Positions 1 to 7,039 of a stretch of 10,659 nucleotides of DNA are shown here, piece by piece. The notes under the pieces were generated by a model that saw only the letters and a program-made list of their open reading frames with translations, did not search any database and was not told the DNA's origin. Positions within the stretch are counted from its first letter, which is position 1; every line of letters starts with the position of its first letter. Position numbers and translations under genes: made by a program. This DNA comes from Bordetella parapertussis (GTDB taxonomy: Bacteria; Pseudomonadota; Gammaproteobacteria; Burkholderiales; Burkholderiaceae_C). The stretch lies in NCBI GenBank assembly GCA_945890735.1, contig CAMDCZ010000056.1, positions 1 to 10,659 of the forward strand. Direction: 5' to 3'.

Positions 1-175
1 GTGGGCTGCGCCAACCTCTACTGCAAGCCTTGTGCCATACCCTGGAAACCCCGGTGGATATTGGCAATCCTCAACGGCAGGTTGAAAAGTTCAGATGGAT
101 GCACCAAGAAATGAGAACGCAATTGGTGCAGGGCACCCTTTCAGTGCGCCTGGGGCATGGGCTGGATTCACGTGT
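1..175. other. Left edge, no assignable gene (downstream of amiR)
   Basis: This stretch follows the amiR stop codon. On the minus strand no reading frame continues the operon: the longest open piece is about 45 codons, has no convincing start and ends near base 17, so an amiS-type gene does not begin here. On the plus strand one frame is open from base 3 and stays open to 485, antisense to amiR. Its first 55 or so codons look moderately gene-like, so the end of a convergent gene cannot be excluded, but no stop occurs before amiR and I recognise no family. A small perfect hairpin (GGTGC-AGG-GCACC, 125-137) lacks a T tract and is not a convincing terminator for the operon. Confidence 0.3.
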
Positions 176-853
176 TTACTTGATGCGAATCACAGAGCCT
201 GTTTTTTTGGATTTCGGCTCTTGCTTGACAGAGCTGCTGATGGGTGACGTCTTGCCAAGCGCGGATTCCAGGGCATCCATGGCCGTGATGATGCTGTGTG
301 CTACTTCTTCCACTGAACAGCGCTTGTCCATGGACCGGTTGCGAATGATCTTGAAAGCCTCAACATCACTGATGCCGCTGGTATCCATGAGAAAACGCTT
401 GGCCTGTTCAATGATGCGAACGGACTCTATCCGACCTTCAAGCTTGTTGATTCGCTTGATCAAATCCTCGCGTACCTTTTGTTGATTGACAGCCAGCACA
501 ATCGCTGACAACACACCAAACGGCTTCACAGGCGAGAAAAGCAAAGAGGAGGAGTTCAACTGGCAAGCCAAATCAAGAACTGTTGGGCTTTCAAACTGCA
601 ACACCGAGACCACGATCTTATTTTTCAATGTTTGCAGCAATGCTTTGTCAATCTTGATGAAAGCTTCCGGGACCAGTGCCAGCACCACCAAATCGACGCT
701 GAGTAAGTCGCTCATCTCTGGGGGCCATACCTGGCGATAGGGCATGCCCAGTCGTTCAAGTTGTTGGGAAATCAAACGCCCTTCCGCACCCAAGGGAAGG
801 CATAAGCCCACTTGCATCTGGCGTAAGCCAGCAACAACATCTCGCTGTTCCAT
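176..853 (-). CDS. amiR: AmiR-type ANTAR antitermination regulator
   Basis: RNA-binding transcription antiterminator, 225 residues, cytoplasmic. Residues about 12-125 form a receiver-like domain without an obvious phosphorylation pocket, as in Pseudomonas AmiR, which is controlled by binding AmiC rather than by phosphorylation. Residues about 126-145 are helical and likely coiled coil. Residues about 134-194 are an ANTAR domain; the stretch IIEQAKRFLMDTSGISDVEA and the following MDKRCSVEEVA match the family pattern closely. The start ATG has a G-rich ribosome site (GGGGG) 6 bases upstream. P. aeruginosa AmiR is 196 residues as I recall it; this one carries an extra C-terminal tail (about 201-225) rich in Ser, Lys and Arg. 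It is the last recognised gene of the operon, 61 bases after amiC; that gap holds a 7-bp hairpin with one bulge (884-914). Expected role: it lets polymerase pass the terminator in the urtA leader when AmiC has bound an amide. Confidence 0.9.
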   Translation of the reverse strand: MEQRDVVAGLRQMQVGLCLPLGAEGRLISQQLERLGMPYRQVWPPEMSDLLSVDLVVLALVPEAFIKIDKALLQTLKNKIVVSVLQFESPTVLDLACQLNSSSLLFSPVKPFGVLSAIVLAVNQQKVREDLIKRINKLEGRIESVRIIEQAKRFLMDTSGISDVEAFKIIRNRSMDKRCSVEEVAHSIITAMDALESALGKTSPISSSVKQEPKSKKTGSVIRIK

Positions 854-914
854 ACAATCCCCCGCGGCAAAAATGTCAACAAACTTGGCGCTGCAAGCTC
901 AACCAGGGCGCAAG

Positions 915-2030
915 CTACAAAGCTGAAATGGCATAGGACATCAAATAAGGATCAGGACGCACCGTCCTTTTGGATTCCTTCACAATTTCAAAATCACCAT
1001 TCACCATGGACTTCCCAATTCGGGAATAGACCCAACAATGGTTGTTATCTGGGTCGATACGCACGCGCCCCTGTGGTGCATCCACTTCCATGCCACGCAA
1101 GACTTTAAGCACACTGTCTGTGTGGGTGTCTTCTGCCTCCATGAGGGCTTTGGCAAAAAGCATAACTTGAAAATAGGCAGATTCCCAACACTGATTGACT
1201 GGCACACCCTGGGTTTGGTTTGCCAATGTAAGCAAATGCGGCAGGTCTGAATGCTTCAAGATGGATGCGAAAAAGGGAGCCGCGGTGAAATGATCTGCCC
1301 GGGCATAAGCTTGCATGCTCGCCAATTCAGCCTCGGAAGTTGTCAGACTGGCAATTGGCAAAGTGAGCGGCTGCAAACCTGCTTGAGCATAAGTTTCATA
1401 AAAGGCACCGGTTGAAGAACCAACCACCGTGGAGAAAATGAAGTCGGGCTTGCAGGCCGCAATGTCTTCAACCACCGGGCGAAATTCAGCGTGAGAGGCC
1501 TCGATACTGAGGTATTGCTCACCCAGTACTTTTCCGCCAAATCCGTTGACCATGTCTTTCATGATGCGGTTGGACTCATAAGGGTAAACATAGTCTGAAC
1601 CGACCAAGTAGCAGTTTTTTCCAAACATGGAAAACATGAATTCAGCCAAAAAAATGATGTTTTGGTTGGGACATGCGCCGGTGTAAATCACGTTTGGAGA
1701 AAATTCGAAACCTTCGTACAAGGTGGGATAAAAAAGCAATTTGTTGTGTTTTTCAACCACTGGTACCACGGACTTTCGACTGATCGAGGTGTAGCAACCA
1801 AAGATGACGCTGACACCTTGCTCCGTGATTAACTTCTCACTCATGGAGGAAAAAAGATAAGGGTCGGATTGCGGATCCACATAAAAAGGCTTGATTTCAA
1901 AACCATGTGAGGACAACAAAGCGTTGGCAGATTCAATCGCCAGCAAAGTGGCATGCAACTGGGTTTTTTCAATCACAGAGGTAGCACCCGTTTGCGAAAA
2001 AAGCACGCCAACAGGAATAACGGTCATCAT
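915..2030 (-). CDS. amiC: AmiC-type cytoplasmic amide sensor / negative regulator
   Basis: Ligand-sensing partner of AmiR, 371 residues, with the two-lobed periplasmic-binding fold (Peripla_BP_5 type) but no signal peptide, so it stays in the cytoplasm like P. aeruginosa AmiC (385 residues). Blocks shared with that protein include GCY-TS-SRK (79-86), YPTLYEGFE (101-109), YTGACPNQN (116-124), GSDYVYPYESN (144-154), IASLTTSEAE and DAPQGRVRI with NNH, and RPDPY near the C-terminus. The Tyr/Ser/Tyr/Thr/Tyr/Tyr positions I recall as lining the Pseudomonas pocket (83, 85, 104, 106, 150, 152) are all present at an offset of three. Its start overlaps the stop of the VWA gene by four bases (ATGATG at 2030-2025), a sign of translational coupling; an AAAGAG ribosome site precedes it. 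A second ATG at 2027 is equally possible. It resembles UrtA in this operon but is clearly the regulator. Confidence 0.93.
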   Translation of the reverse strand: MMTVIPVGVLFSQTGATSVIEKTQLHATLLAIESANALLSSHGFEIKPFYVDPQSDPYLFSSMSEKLITEQGVSVIFGCYTSISRKSVVPVVEKHNKLLFYPTLYEGFEFSPNVIYTGACPNQNIIFLAEFMFSMFGKNCYLVGSDYVYPYESNRIMKDMVNGFGGKVLGEQYLSIEASHAEFRPVVEDIAACKPDFIFSTVVGSSTGAFYETYAQAGLQPLTLPIASLTTSEAELASMQAYARADHFTAAPFFASILKHSDLPHLLTLANQTQGVPVNQCWESAYFQVMLFAKALMEAEDTHTDSVLKVLRGMEVDAPQGRVRIDPDNNHCWVYSRIGKSMVNGDFEIVKESKRTVRPDPYLMSYAISAL

Positions 2031-3655
2031 GGAAAACTCTTTCTTATTTTTTTCAACACATTGCGAATAGCCAGCTCAATATTGACTGCCTCGCAAATCA
2101 CTGTATGCGACAAACCAAAAATTTGCTGGCAAATTTGTCCTTGCAAAGAGCCGATTTTTAAACACATCACATCCACACATTCACTCCGCAATTGCGCCAC
2201 CGCAAATTGGCTGTCTTGCCATAAATAATCTTCGCCAGGACAATCAACATCACTGGGCAAACCATCTGTCAACACCAAGACCATTGACTGCTGAAGGCGC
2301 TGAGAACACAAATGTCCCATGTGCCGTAGTGCCGCACCCAGCCTGGTGGAATAAGCAGCCTGCAGGTTTTGCAAGACGCGCCGATCGGCGAGTGTCCAAG
2401 GCGAAGCAAAATCCTTGTGAAGTGTAATACTGACATCGTCCTTTGTATTGGAATGGAAGCTTGAAACAGCAAAGGGAATGCCTGCGGCCTGGAAGAAATC
2501 AGACAAGTAGCCTATGGCTTTTTTTTCTAAATCCAAAATGCTGGTGAAACTTCCAGGGATGCGGTCATTGGCTGACTCCGAAGCATCGATCAACACCATC
2601 ACACCGCCACTCAATTGCTGCCTTTGCCATTGCTGGAAAATTTTTTCTTGCGGTGATATACGACAGTGCAAATCCACATTGCGTTCAATGACTTTGTCCA
2701 GCCATAACTGCTCGCTGGCATCAGCAGACACCTTGAATTCACCGCGGCTTGCATTCTTTCGTTTCGACTTGAAAAACAAGGCCTGAGAGGCTCGCAGTGG
2801 AATCCGTTGCATGCCTGATGCCGGCACCAAGCCCAAATGGTTCACTGTGACATGGGCTGGATGCAGAGTGCTGTTTCCTGCATCCCATTCGTCATAGAAA
2901 AAAACCAGATCTTCCTGTTGCACCGGTTGTTCAGGCTCAGCTGGTGCACTGGCACGAGAAAAGCTCACTGTTTCCTGTTCCTTTTGCTCAGCCGAGGCAT
3001 CTGTCCAGAGAATGGAGTTGTCGTCTCGATAAGCTGGCCAAACAGCGTATTTGGTATGGTCAAACCGGTATCGCATTTGCCCCAAATCATTGGCCAAAAT
3101 GGAACCGACTTCGCGCAGTGCGGTAAAGCCACCACCGCTGTGCAACGCTTGCTCAAACATGTCCAAAGCCTTTCCGCACCAATGATCCTCATAGACATTG
3201 GTTTGTCGATTCAAACAGACCGTCATTTTGGCCAACTGGGTTTCAACGCCGCCAATGGCAAGCGCATGCTCGGCATCCATGCGCGAGGCCAATACCGTTC
3301 CCATGCCTTTTATATCTCGGCCAATCAAGCGCTCAACCCGCTCATCTTCCAGCAATGAAATCACAGCCAATGACAAATGCTTGAATTTCCCGACAGGTTG
3401 AAAGAAGGCGGAGTAGCTCAAGTGCGCTTTGGCATGCGCCACCATGCACAGCAGGTCTGCTGGTGGATAACTGCCTTGTAAAACACCCGACAGTTGATCT
3501 GACAAATGCTGGGGCAAGGACAAGCCAAAAGGGGTGATGGCCAGTCTTTGCTGTTGATGATTTCTTTCAACAGACACCACGGGCAGGCGTTGAGAAGGCT
3601 GCTGCAAACACCGCAAGACAGATTCAAGCCATTGATCGGCAATCACTGTGGCCAT
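2027..3655 (-). CDS. VWA-domain protein, CbbO/NorD-like partner of the MoxR ATPase
   Basis: About 542 residues. The C-terminal third (about 348-520) is a von Willebrand A domain with a complete metal-ion site: DASES (D357, S359, S361), a Thr in STRLGAAL (about 437) and TDG (D464). The N-terminal region contains the LLEDERVERL block (about 101-110) typical of CbbO/NorD proteins, and a Glu/Gln-rich linker (about 222-255) separates the halves. CbbO and NorD work with CbbQ and NorQ ATPases to activate or insert cofactors into target enzymes (Rubisco, nitric oxide reductase). The gene directly follows such an ATPase here, so the pair almost certainly works together; the target is unknown, with AmiE and the divergent urease as the obvious candidates. 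The ATG at 3655 lies 16 bases after the ATPase stop. A TTG start at 3685, overlapping the ATPase gene and adding ten residues, is the alternative; neither has a strong ribosome site. Confidence 0.85.
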   Translation of the reverse strand: MATVIADQWLESVLRCLQQPSQRLPVVSVERNHQQQRLAITPFGLSLPQHLSDQLSGVLQGSYPPADLLCMVAHAKAHLSYSAFFQPVGKFKHLSLAVISLLEDERVERLIGRDIKGMGTVLASRMDAEHALAIGGVETQLAKMTVCLNRQTNVYEDHWCGKALDMFEQALHSGGGFTALREVGSILANDLGQMRYRFDHTKYAVWPAYRDDNSILWTDASAEQKEQETVSFSRASAPAEPEQPVQQEDLVFFYDEWDAGNSTLHPAHVTVNHLGLVPASGMQRIPLRASQALFFKSKRKNASRGEFKVSADASEQLWLDKVIERNVDLHCRISPQEKIFQQWQRQQLSGGVMVLIDASESANDRIPGSFTSILDLEKKAIGYLSDFFQAAGIPFAVSSFHSNTKDDVSITLHKDFASPWTLADRRVLQNLQAAYSTRLGAALRHMGHLCSQRLQQSMVLVLTDGLPSDVDCPGEDYLWQDSQFAVAQLRSECVDVMCLKIGSLQGQICQQIFGLSHTVICEAVNIELAIRNVLKKIRKSFP

Positions 3656-3671
3656 GGAAGCTTTACGACAT

Positions 3672-4451
3672 TCAAATGGCTGCAATCACCAGGGGTAGCA
3701 AGGCCAACAAACTGGCTCGGATATTGGGTTCATCCGTGACAGGGTCTATCAAGGCGGCTTCCAACAGGTGTGATTGCTCCCTGCTGGTGGCTAGCATTTT
3801 GGCGGCATGGATCAACATCCGCGTGGAGACGCCCTCAAACAACCCGCTGCCAGCCAATTTGCGAGAACTTGCACCAAAATGGGCCAAGGCCAAGGCCAAT
3901 GCAGAAGGGCAGCCGGATTCGCTGACGATGATTTGTTGTTCCAGTTCAATCGCGGGGTAATCGAACCGAACAGCGACAAAACGCTGCTTGATGGATTCTT
4001 TCAAATCGCGCATCACGCTTTGATAGCCAGGATTGTAGGAAACCACCAGCATGAAATGGGGAGGCGCCATCAAGACTTCATTGGTTTTGTCAATGAACAA
4101 CTGCCGACGGTGATCAGCCAATGCATTCAAGACAACCAAGGCTTCTTGGCGGGCTTCAATCACCTCATCCAAATAGCAAATACCACCTTGCCTGACCGCT
4201 TGCGTCAGCGGTCCATCCATCCAGGGCGTTTCATTGCCCTTCAAGATATACCTGCCCACCAAATCACTGGCACTGGTGTCTTCATTACAAGCAACCGTCC
4301 ACATGGGCAGGTTCAACTGCTGAGCCATATATTCCACAAAACGTGTTTTTCCACAGCCTGTTGGGCCCTTGATGAGCAATGGCAAATGCTGGTCAAAGGC
4401 CTGGCGAAAGACCAGTTCCTCATGCGCTATCGGATGGTAGGAGATAGTCAA
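3672..4451 (-). CDS. MoxR-class AAA+ ATPase, CbbQ/NorQ-like
   Basis: About 259 residues, a single AAA+ module. Walker A is GPTGCGKT (29-36), Walker B ends in LDE (D95, E96), sensor 1 is the Asn of SYNP (N140), a candidate arginine finger is R156 in IKQRF, and GVSTRML (from about 205) resembles the sensor 2 region. A CbbQ-type C-terminal helical domain follows. Members form hexameric rings that, with a VWA partner, remodel a client enzyme using ATP. In P. aeruginosa the gene after amiE is amiB, a different (Clp-like) ATPase; this protein occupies the same place in the operon. No in-frame ATG or GTG exists upstream before a stop, and the next Met is beyond Walker A, so the TTG at 4451 is the likely start; its ribosome site (GATGAG) is weak. 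The gene follows amiE after 93 bases that contain a strong hairpin, which may lower its expression relative to amiE. Confidence 0.88.
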   Translation of the reverse strand: MTISYHPIAHEELVFRQAFDQHLPLLIKGPTGCGKTRFVEYMAQQLNLPMWTVACNEDTSASDLVGRYILKGNETPWMDGPLTQAVRQGGICYLDEVIEARQEALVVLNALADHRRQLFIDKTNEVLMAPPHFMLVVSYNPGYQSVMRDLKESIKQRFVAVRFDYPAIELEQQIIVSESGCPSALALALAHFGASSRKLAGSGLFEGVSTRMLIHAAKMLATSREQSHLLEAALIDPVTDEPNIRASLLALLPLVIAAI

Positions 4452-4495
4452 ATCAGACTCATCAAGTTATGCAGCGAGGGGGAGAATTCAATCGG

Positions 4496-4530
4496 GGTAC
4501 CCCGACGGCCACACGGCAAGTCGAGGTACC
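4496..4530 (-). other. Intercistronic hairpin after amiE
   Basis: In the minus-strand transcript the segment from 4530-4521 (GGUACCUCGA) pairs with the segment from 4505-4496 (UCGGGGUACC) over ten base pairs, including one G-U pair that would be a mismatch on the other strand, which favours function in this RNA. The 15-base loop can form three further pairs (GCC/GGC). It lies 14 bases after the amiE stop. There is no U tract, so it is not an intrinsic terminator. It could stabilise the 3' end of amiE mRNA or mark a processing site. The segment also contains a perfect 14-base palindrome (4492-4505), so a DNA operator is possible. Confidence 0.5.
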
Positions 4531-4544
4531 TGATTGAGCTGATT

Positions 4545-5582
4545 TCAACGGTGCTTTGTGGACTGATTAGGGATGCCTTCAATCGGCGACTCATCTGTCC
4601 CTGGTGTTGAACGGGTGATCGACTCCACCATTTTCCTTGTCCCTTCTGGGTCGTTGACCCATTTGGAATAAAAGTCAAATGGGCAAGCTGCAACGCCATT
4701 GGCATCTTCACCTGAATTGATTTTGCCGGTGTAACCGCGGTGCAGCAACTTGTACAAATGGTTTTGGGACTGCATGGTGCGTCTTGCATCGCGAATCAAA
4801 CTGACCGAAAGCTCTGCGTATTGGATGCCCATGTCCTCTTCACCGCATTCGCCAAGTGTGCGACCATCGAATCCAACGATGGCGGAGTGACCGAAATATG
4901 AATACACGCCATCAAAGCCAGAGGCGTTGGCCACCGCCACATAGCAATTGTTCATCCAAGCCATGGCCTTAGCGACAATCACTTGCTGATCTTTGGCGGG
5001 GTACATATAACCCTGGCAGCGCACGATCAATTCGGCACCACGCATGGCGCAATCACGCCAGATTTCGGGGTAGTTGCCATCATCACAAATGATGAGACTG
5101 ATCTTCATGCCTTTGGGACCATCCGACACGTAGGTGCACTCACCGGGATACCAACCTTCAATGGGCACCCAAGGCATGATCTTTCTGTATTTTTGAACGA
5201 TTTCACCTTTGTCGTTCATCAAAATCAGGGTGTTGTAGGGTGCCTTTTTGGGGTGCTCTTCATGACGCTCCCCTGTCAATGAAAACACGCCCCATACCTT
5301 GGCCTTGCGGCAAGCAGCTGCGAAAATTTCAGTCTCTTCGCCCGGCACGGTCGCTGCTGTTTCATACATCTCCTTCGAGTCGTACATGATCCCGTGGGTT
5401 GAGTATTCAGGAAAGATAACCAAGTCCATGCCAGGCAAGCCCTGCTTCATGCCAACCAGCATGTCGCCGATTTTGCGGGCGTTGTCCAACACCTCGGCTT
5501 TGGTGTGCAAACGTGGCATTTTGTAGTTAACAACCGCGACCCCGACGCAATCTTTACTGCTTGAAATATCACCATGTCTCAT
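4545..5582 (-). CDS. amiE: Aliphatic amidase AmiE (acylamide amidohydrolase, EC 3.5.1.4)
   Basis: Cytoplasmic nitrilase-superfamily enzyme, 345 residues, that hydrolyses short aliphatic amides to the carboxylic acid and ammonia. The sequence is collinear with P. aeruginosa AmiE from residue 1 (MRHGDISSS) and ends at nearly the same length (about 346). The catalytic residues fall at the family numbers: E59 in FPEY, K134 in KYRK, C166 in IICDDGN, plus the supporting E142 in PIEGWYPG. The stretch IICDDGNYPEIWRDCAM matches the Pseudomonas protein except perhaps its last residues; the C-terminal 60 residues diverge most. The residue after W138 is Val here and Cys in P. aeruginosa as I recall it. 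An AGGAG ribosome site sits 7 bases before the ATG, and only 20 bases separate it from urtE, so it is cotranscribed with the transporter and has no room for its own leader attenuator. Formamidase (AmiF) is a related alternative, but the N-terminus and catalytic region fit AmiE much better. Confidence 0.96.
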   Translation of the reverse strand: MRHGDISSSKDCVGVAVVNYKMPRLHTKAEVLDNARKIGDMLVGMKQGLPGMDLVIFPEYSTHGIMYDSKEMYETAATVPGEETEIFAAACRKAKVWGVFSLTGERHEEHPKKAPYNTLILMNDKGEIVQKYRKIMPWVPIEGWYPGECTYVSDGPKGMKISLIICDDGNYPEIWRDCAMRGAELIVRCQGYMYPAKDQQVIVAKAMAWMNNCYVAVANASGFDGVYSYFGHSAIVGFDGRTLGECGEEDMGIQYAELSVSLIRDARRTMQSQNHLYKLLHRGYTGKINSGEDANGVAACPFDFYSKWVNDPEGTRKMVESITRSTPGTDESPIEGIPNQSTKHR

Positions 5583-5602
5583 TTGAGTTCTCCTGTGAAT
5601 TG

Positions 5603-6292
5603 TTAAATTGTCAAAAATGCCTTGACGGCATCTACATCCCCCGCTCCCTTGCCGCAGGTGTGAACAATCTCCCCGCGCTCCAAAACCACCAAGCGATCAG
5701 CCACACTGACAGCGAAACTCAGCACTTGCTCTGACAGCAACACTGTGCAATCGGTTGCCTGCTGGAGTTTGACCAGAGCGGCGGCAATCTCCTTGATGAT
5801 CGATGGTTGAATGCCTTCAGTCGGCTCATCCAAAATCAACAGGCTCGGGCCCGTTGTCAGGGCCCGACCGATGGCCACCATCTGCTGTTGTCCGCCAGAA
5901 AGATTGCCGGCCTTGCGGTCTTTCATTTGGGACAACACAGGAAACAATTCATAAACCAGGTCGGGGATTTTTTGCATGCGTCCGGTGTTCAGGGCCGTCA
6001 ATAAATTTTCCTCAACGGTTAACTGACCAAACAGCAAACGGCCTTGCGGCACATACCCTATGCCCATGCGTGCGCGCTCAAACACAGGCATGCGGGTGAT
6101 GTCTTGGCCCATGAACTCAATGCGTCCTGAGTGAACAGGCAACAAACCCACCAAGGTTTTGAAAAAGGTTGACTTGGACATGCCGTTTTTACCAATCACG
6201 GCCACCGCCTCGTGAGCCTTCATGTCAAAGGACACACCATGCAAAACGATGCTTTGTCCATAACCTGCCATCAAATCAGTTGTGTGTAGCAA
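5603..6292 (-). CDS. urtE: ABC transporter ATP-binding protein UrtE (LivF-type), altered Walker A
   Basis: Second ATPase subunit of the urea/amide importer, 229 residues, membrane-associated on the cytoplasmic side. Motifs: Q-loop at Q83 (GYVPQGR), signature LSGGQ (131-135), Walker B LLILDEP (D155, E156), and SEQ where LivF/UrtE proteins carry VEQ. The Walker A reads GKNGMSKST (34-42): the Gly that normally precedes the Lys is Ser39 (codon TCC, 6178-6176). This departs from the GxxxxGK[ST] rule and could impair nucleotide binding, although every other motif is intact. The start is a TTG; family alignment (short N-terminus before MAGYGQSIVLHGVSF) and an AGGGG ribosome site overlapping the urtD stop, 6 bases upstream, support it. 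Nine bases separate it from urtD. Branched-chain amino-acid LivF is an alternative by family only; the operon argues for urea or amides. Confidence 0.9.
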   Translation of the reverse strand: MLHTTDLMAGYGQSIVLHGVSFDMKAHEAVAVIGKNGMSKSTFFKTLVGLLPVHSGRIEFMGQDITRMPVFERARMGIGYVPQGRLLFGQLTVEENLLTALNTGRMQKIPDLVYELFPVLSQMKDRKAGNLSGGQQQMVAIGRALTTGPSLLILDEPTEGIQPSIIKEIAAALVKLQQATDCTVLLSEQVLSFAVSVADRLVVLERGEIVHTCGKGAGDVDAVKAFLTI

Positions 6293-6301
6293 AGTTATCC
6301 C

Positions 6302-7039
6302 CTAATCACCCAAATAAACTTCACGAACACGTGGATCAGCTTGGACTTGTTCAATCGAACCATCACACAAAATCGCACCCTGATGCAACACAGTCACATT
6401 GGCAGAGAGCTTCTTGACAAAGTCCATGTCGTGTTCGATTACCACGATGGCTTGAATGGCTGAAATACGCCGAATCAGGTCAACAGTCTGATCACGCTCT
6501 TTCAGACTCATGCCAGCCACGGGCTCATCCAGCAGCAACAATTTGGGATGCTGCACCAGCAACATTGCAACTTCCAACCATTGTTTTTGCCCGTGACTCA
6601 GTGTGCCGGCTTGTGCAGCCAGCATGTCCTGCAAATTGGTGAGTTGCGCAACCTCCAAAATTTCGTCATCGAACTGATCGTCGCTGTTGAAAATGGCAGA
6701 GAAAATGCTTTGCCCTTTGGGCACAGAGATTTGTATGTTTTGGTAAACCGTTAAATCGTCATACACGGACGGTGTTTGGAATTTCCTGCCCATGCCCATG
6801 CGTGTTCGCTTGAATTCACTTTCGGTATCAATCGGTATGCCCGCGAAATGGATACTGCCTTGGGTCATGGGGGTCTTACCGCAGATCGCATCCAGCAAGG
6901 TGGTTTTGCCAGCACCATTGGGGCCGATGATGATGCGAATTTCGCCTGGCTCAATGGTTAAATTGACATGGTCTATTGCGACAAAGCCTCCAAAACGGAC
7001 CACCAAGTCCCGCACCTCTAACAAAGACCGACTGCTCAT
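6302..7039 (-). CDS. urtD: ABC transporter ATP-binding protein UrtD (LivG-type)
   Basis: First ATPase subunit of the importer, 245 residues, expected to pair with UrtE beneath the UrtB/UrtC channel. All motifs are intact: Walker A GPNGAGKTT (39-47), Q-loop Q88 in RKFQTPSV, signature LSHGQ (147-151; His in the third position is usual for UrtD), Walker B LLLLDEP with D171-E172, and the switch His H203 in VIEHDMDFV. The ATG overlaps the urtC stop by four bases, indicating translational coupling, and an AGGTGA ribosome site lies within the end of urtC. If UrtE is weakened by its Walker A change, this subunit would supply the competent ATP site. Confidence 0.95.
   Translation of the reverse strand: MSSRSLLEVRDLVVRFGGFVAIDHVNLTIEPGEIRIIIGPNGAGKTTLLDAICGKTPMTQGSIHFAGIPIDTESEFKRTRMGMGRKFQTPSVYDDLTVYQNIQISVPKGQSIFSAIFNSDDQFDDEILEVAQLTNLQDMLAAQAGTLSHGQKQWLEVAMLLVQHPKLLLLDEPVAGMSLKERDQTVDLIRRISAIQAIVVIEHDMDFVKKLSANVTVLHQGAILCDGSIEQVQADPRVREVYLGD

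Noticed and set aside
125..137. GGTGC-AGG-GCACC hairpin as the operon terminator
   Set aside because: The stem is only five base pairs and no T tract follows on either strand.
176..485. Continuation of the left-edge plus-strand frame across amiR
   Set aside because: AmiR on the other strand has an unmistakable ANTAR domain; a gene overlapping it antisense by 300 bases is unlikely.
3807..4610. Long plus-strand open frame (267 codons) antisense to the AAA+ ATPase gene
   Set aside because: The minus-strand protein has a full set of AAA+ motifs. The plus-strand translation has no recognisable family and spans the ATPase gene, the hairpin and the end of amiE, as a chance antisense frame would.
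5583..5602. A separate amiE leader or attenuator as in P. aeruginosa
   Set aside because: The urtE-amiE gap is 20 bases and is largely occupied by the ribosome site; no hairpin or promoter fits.
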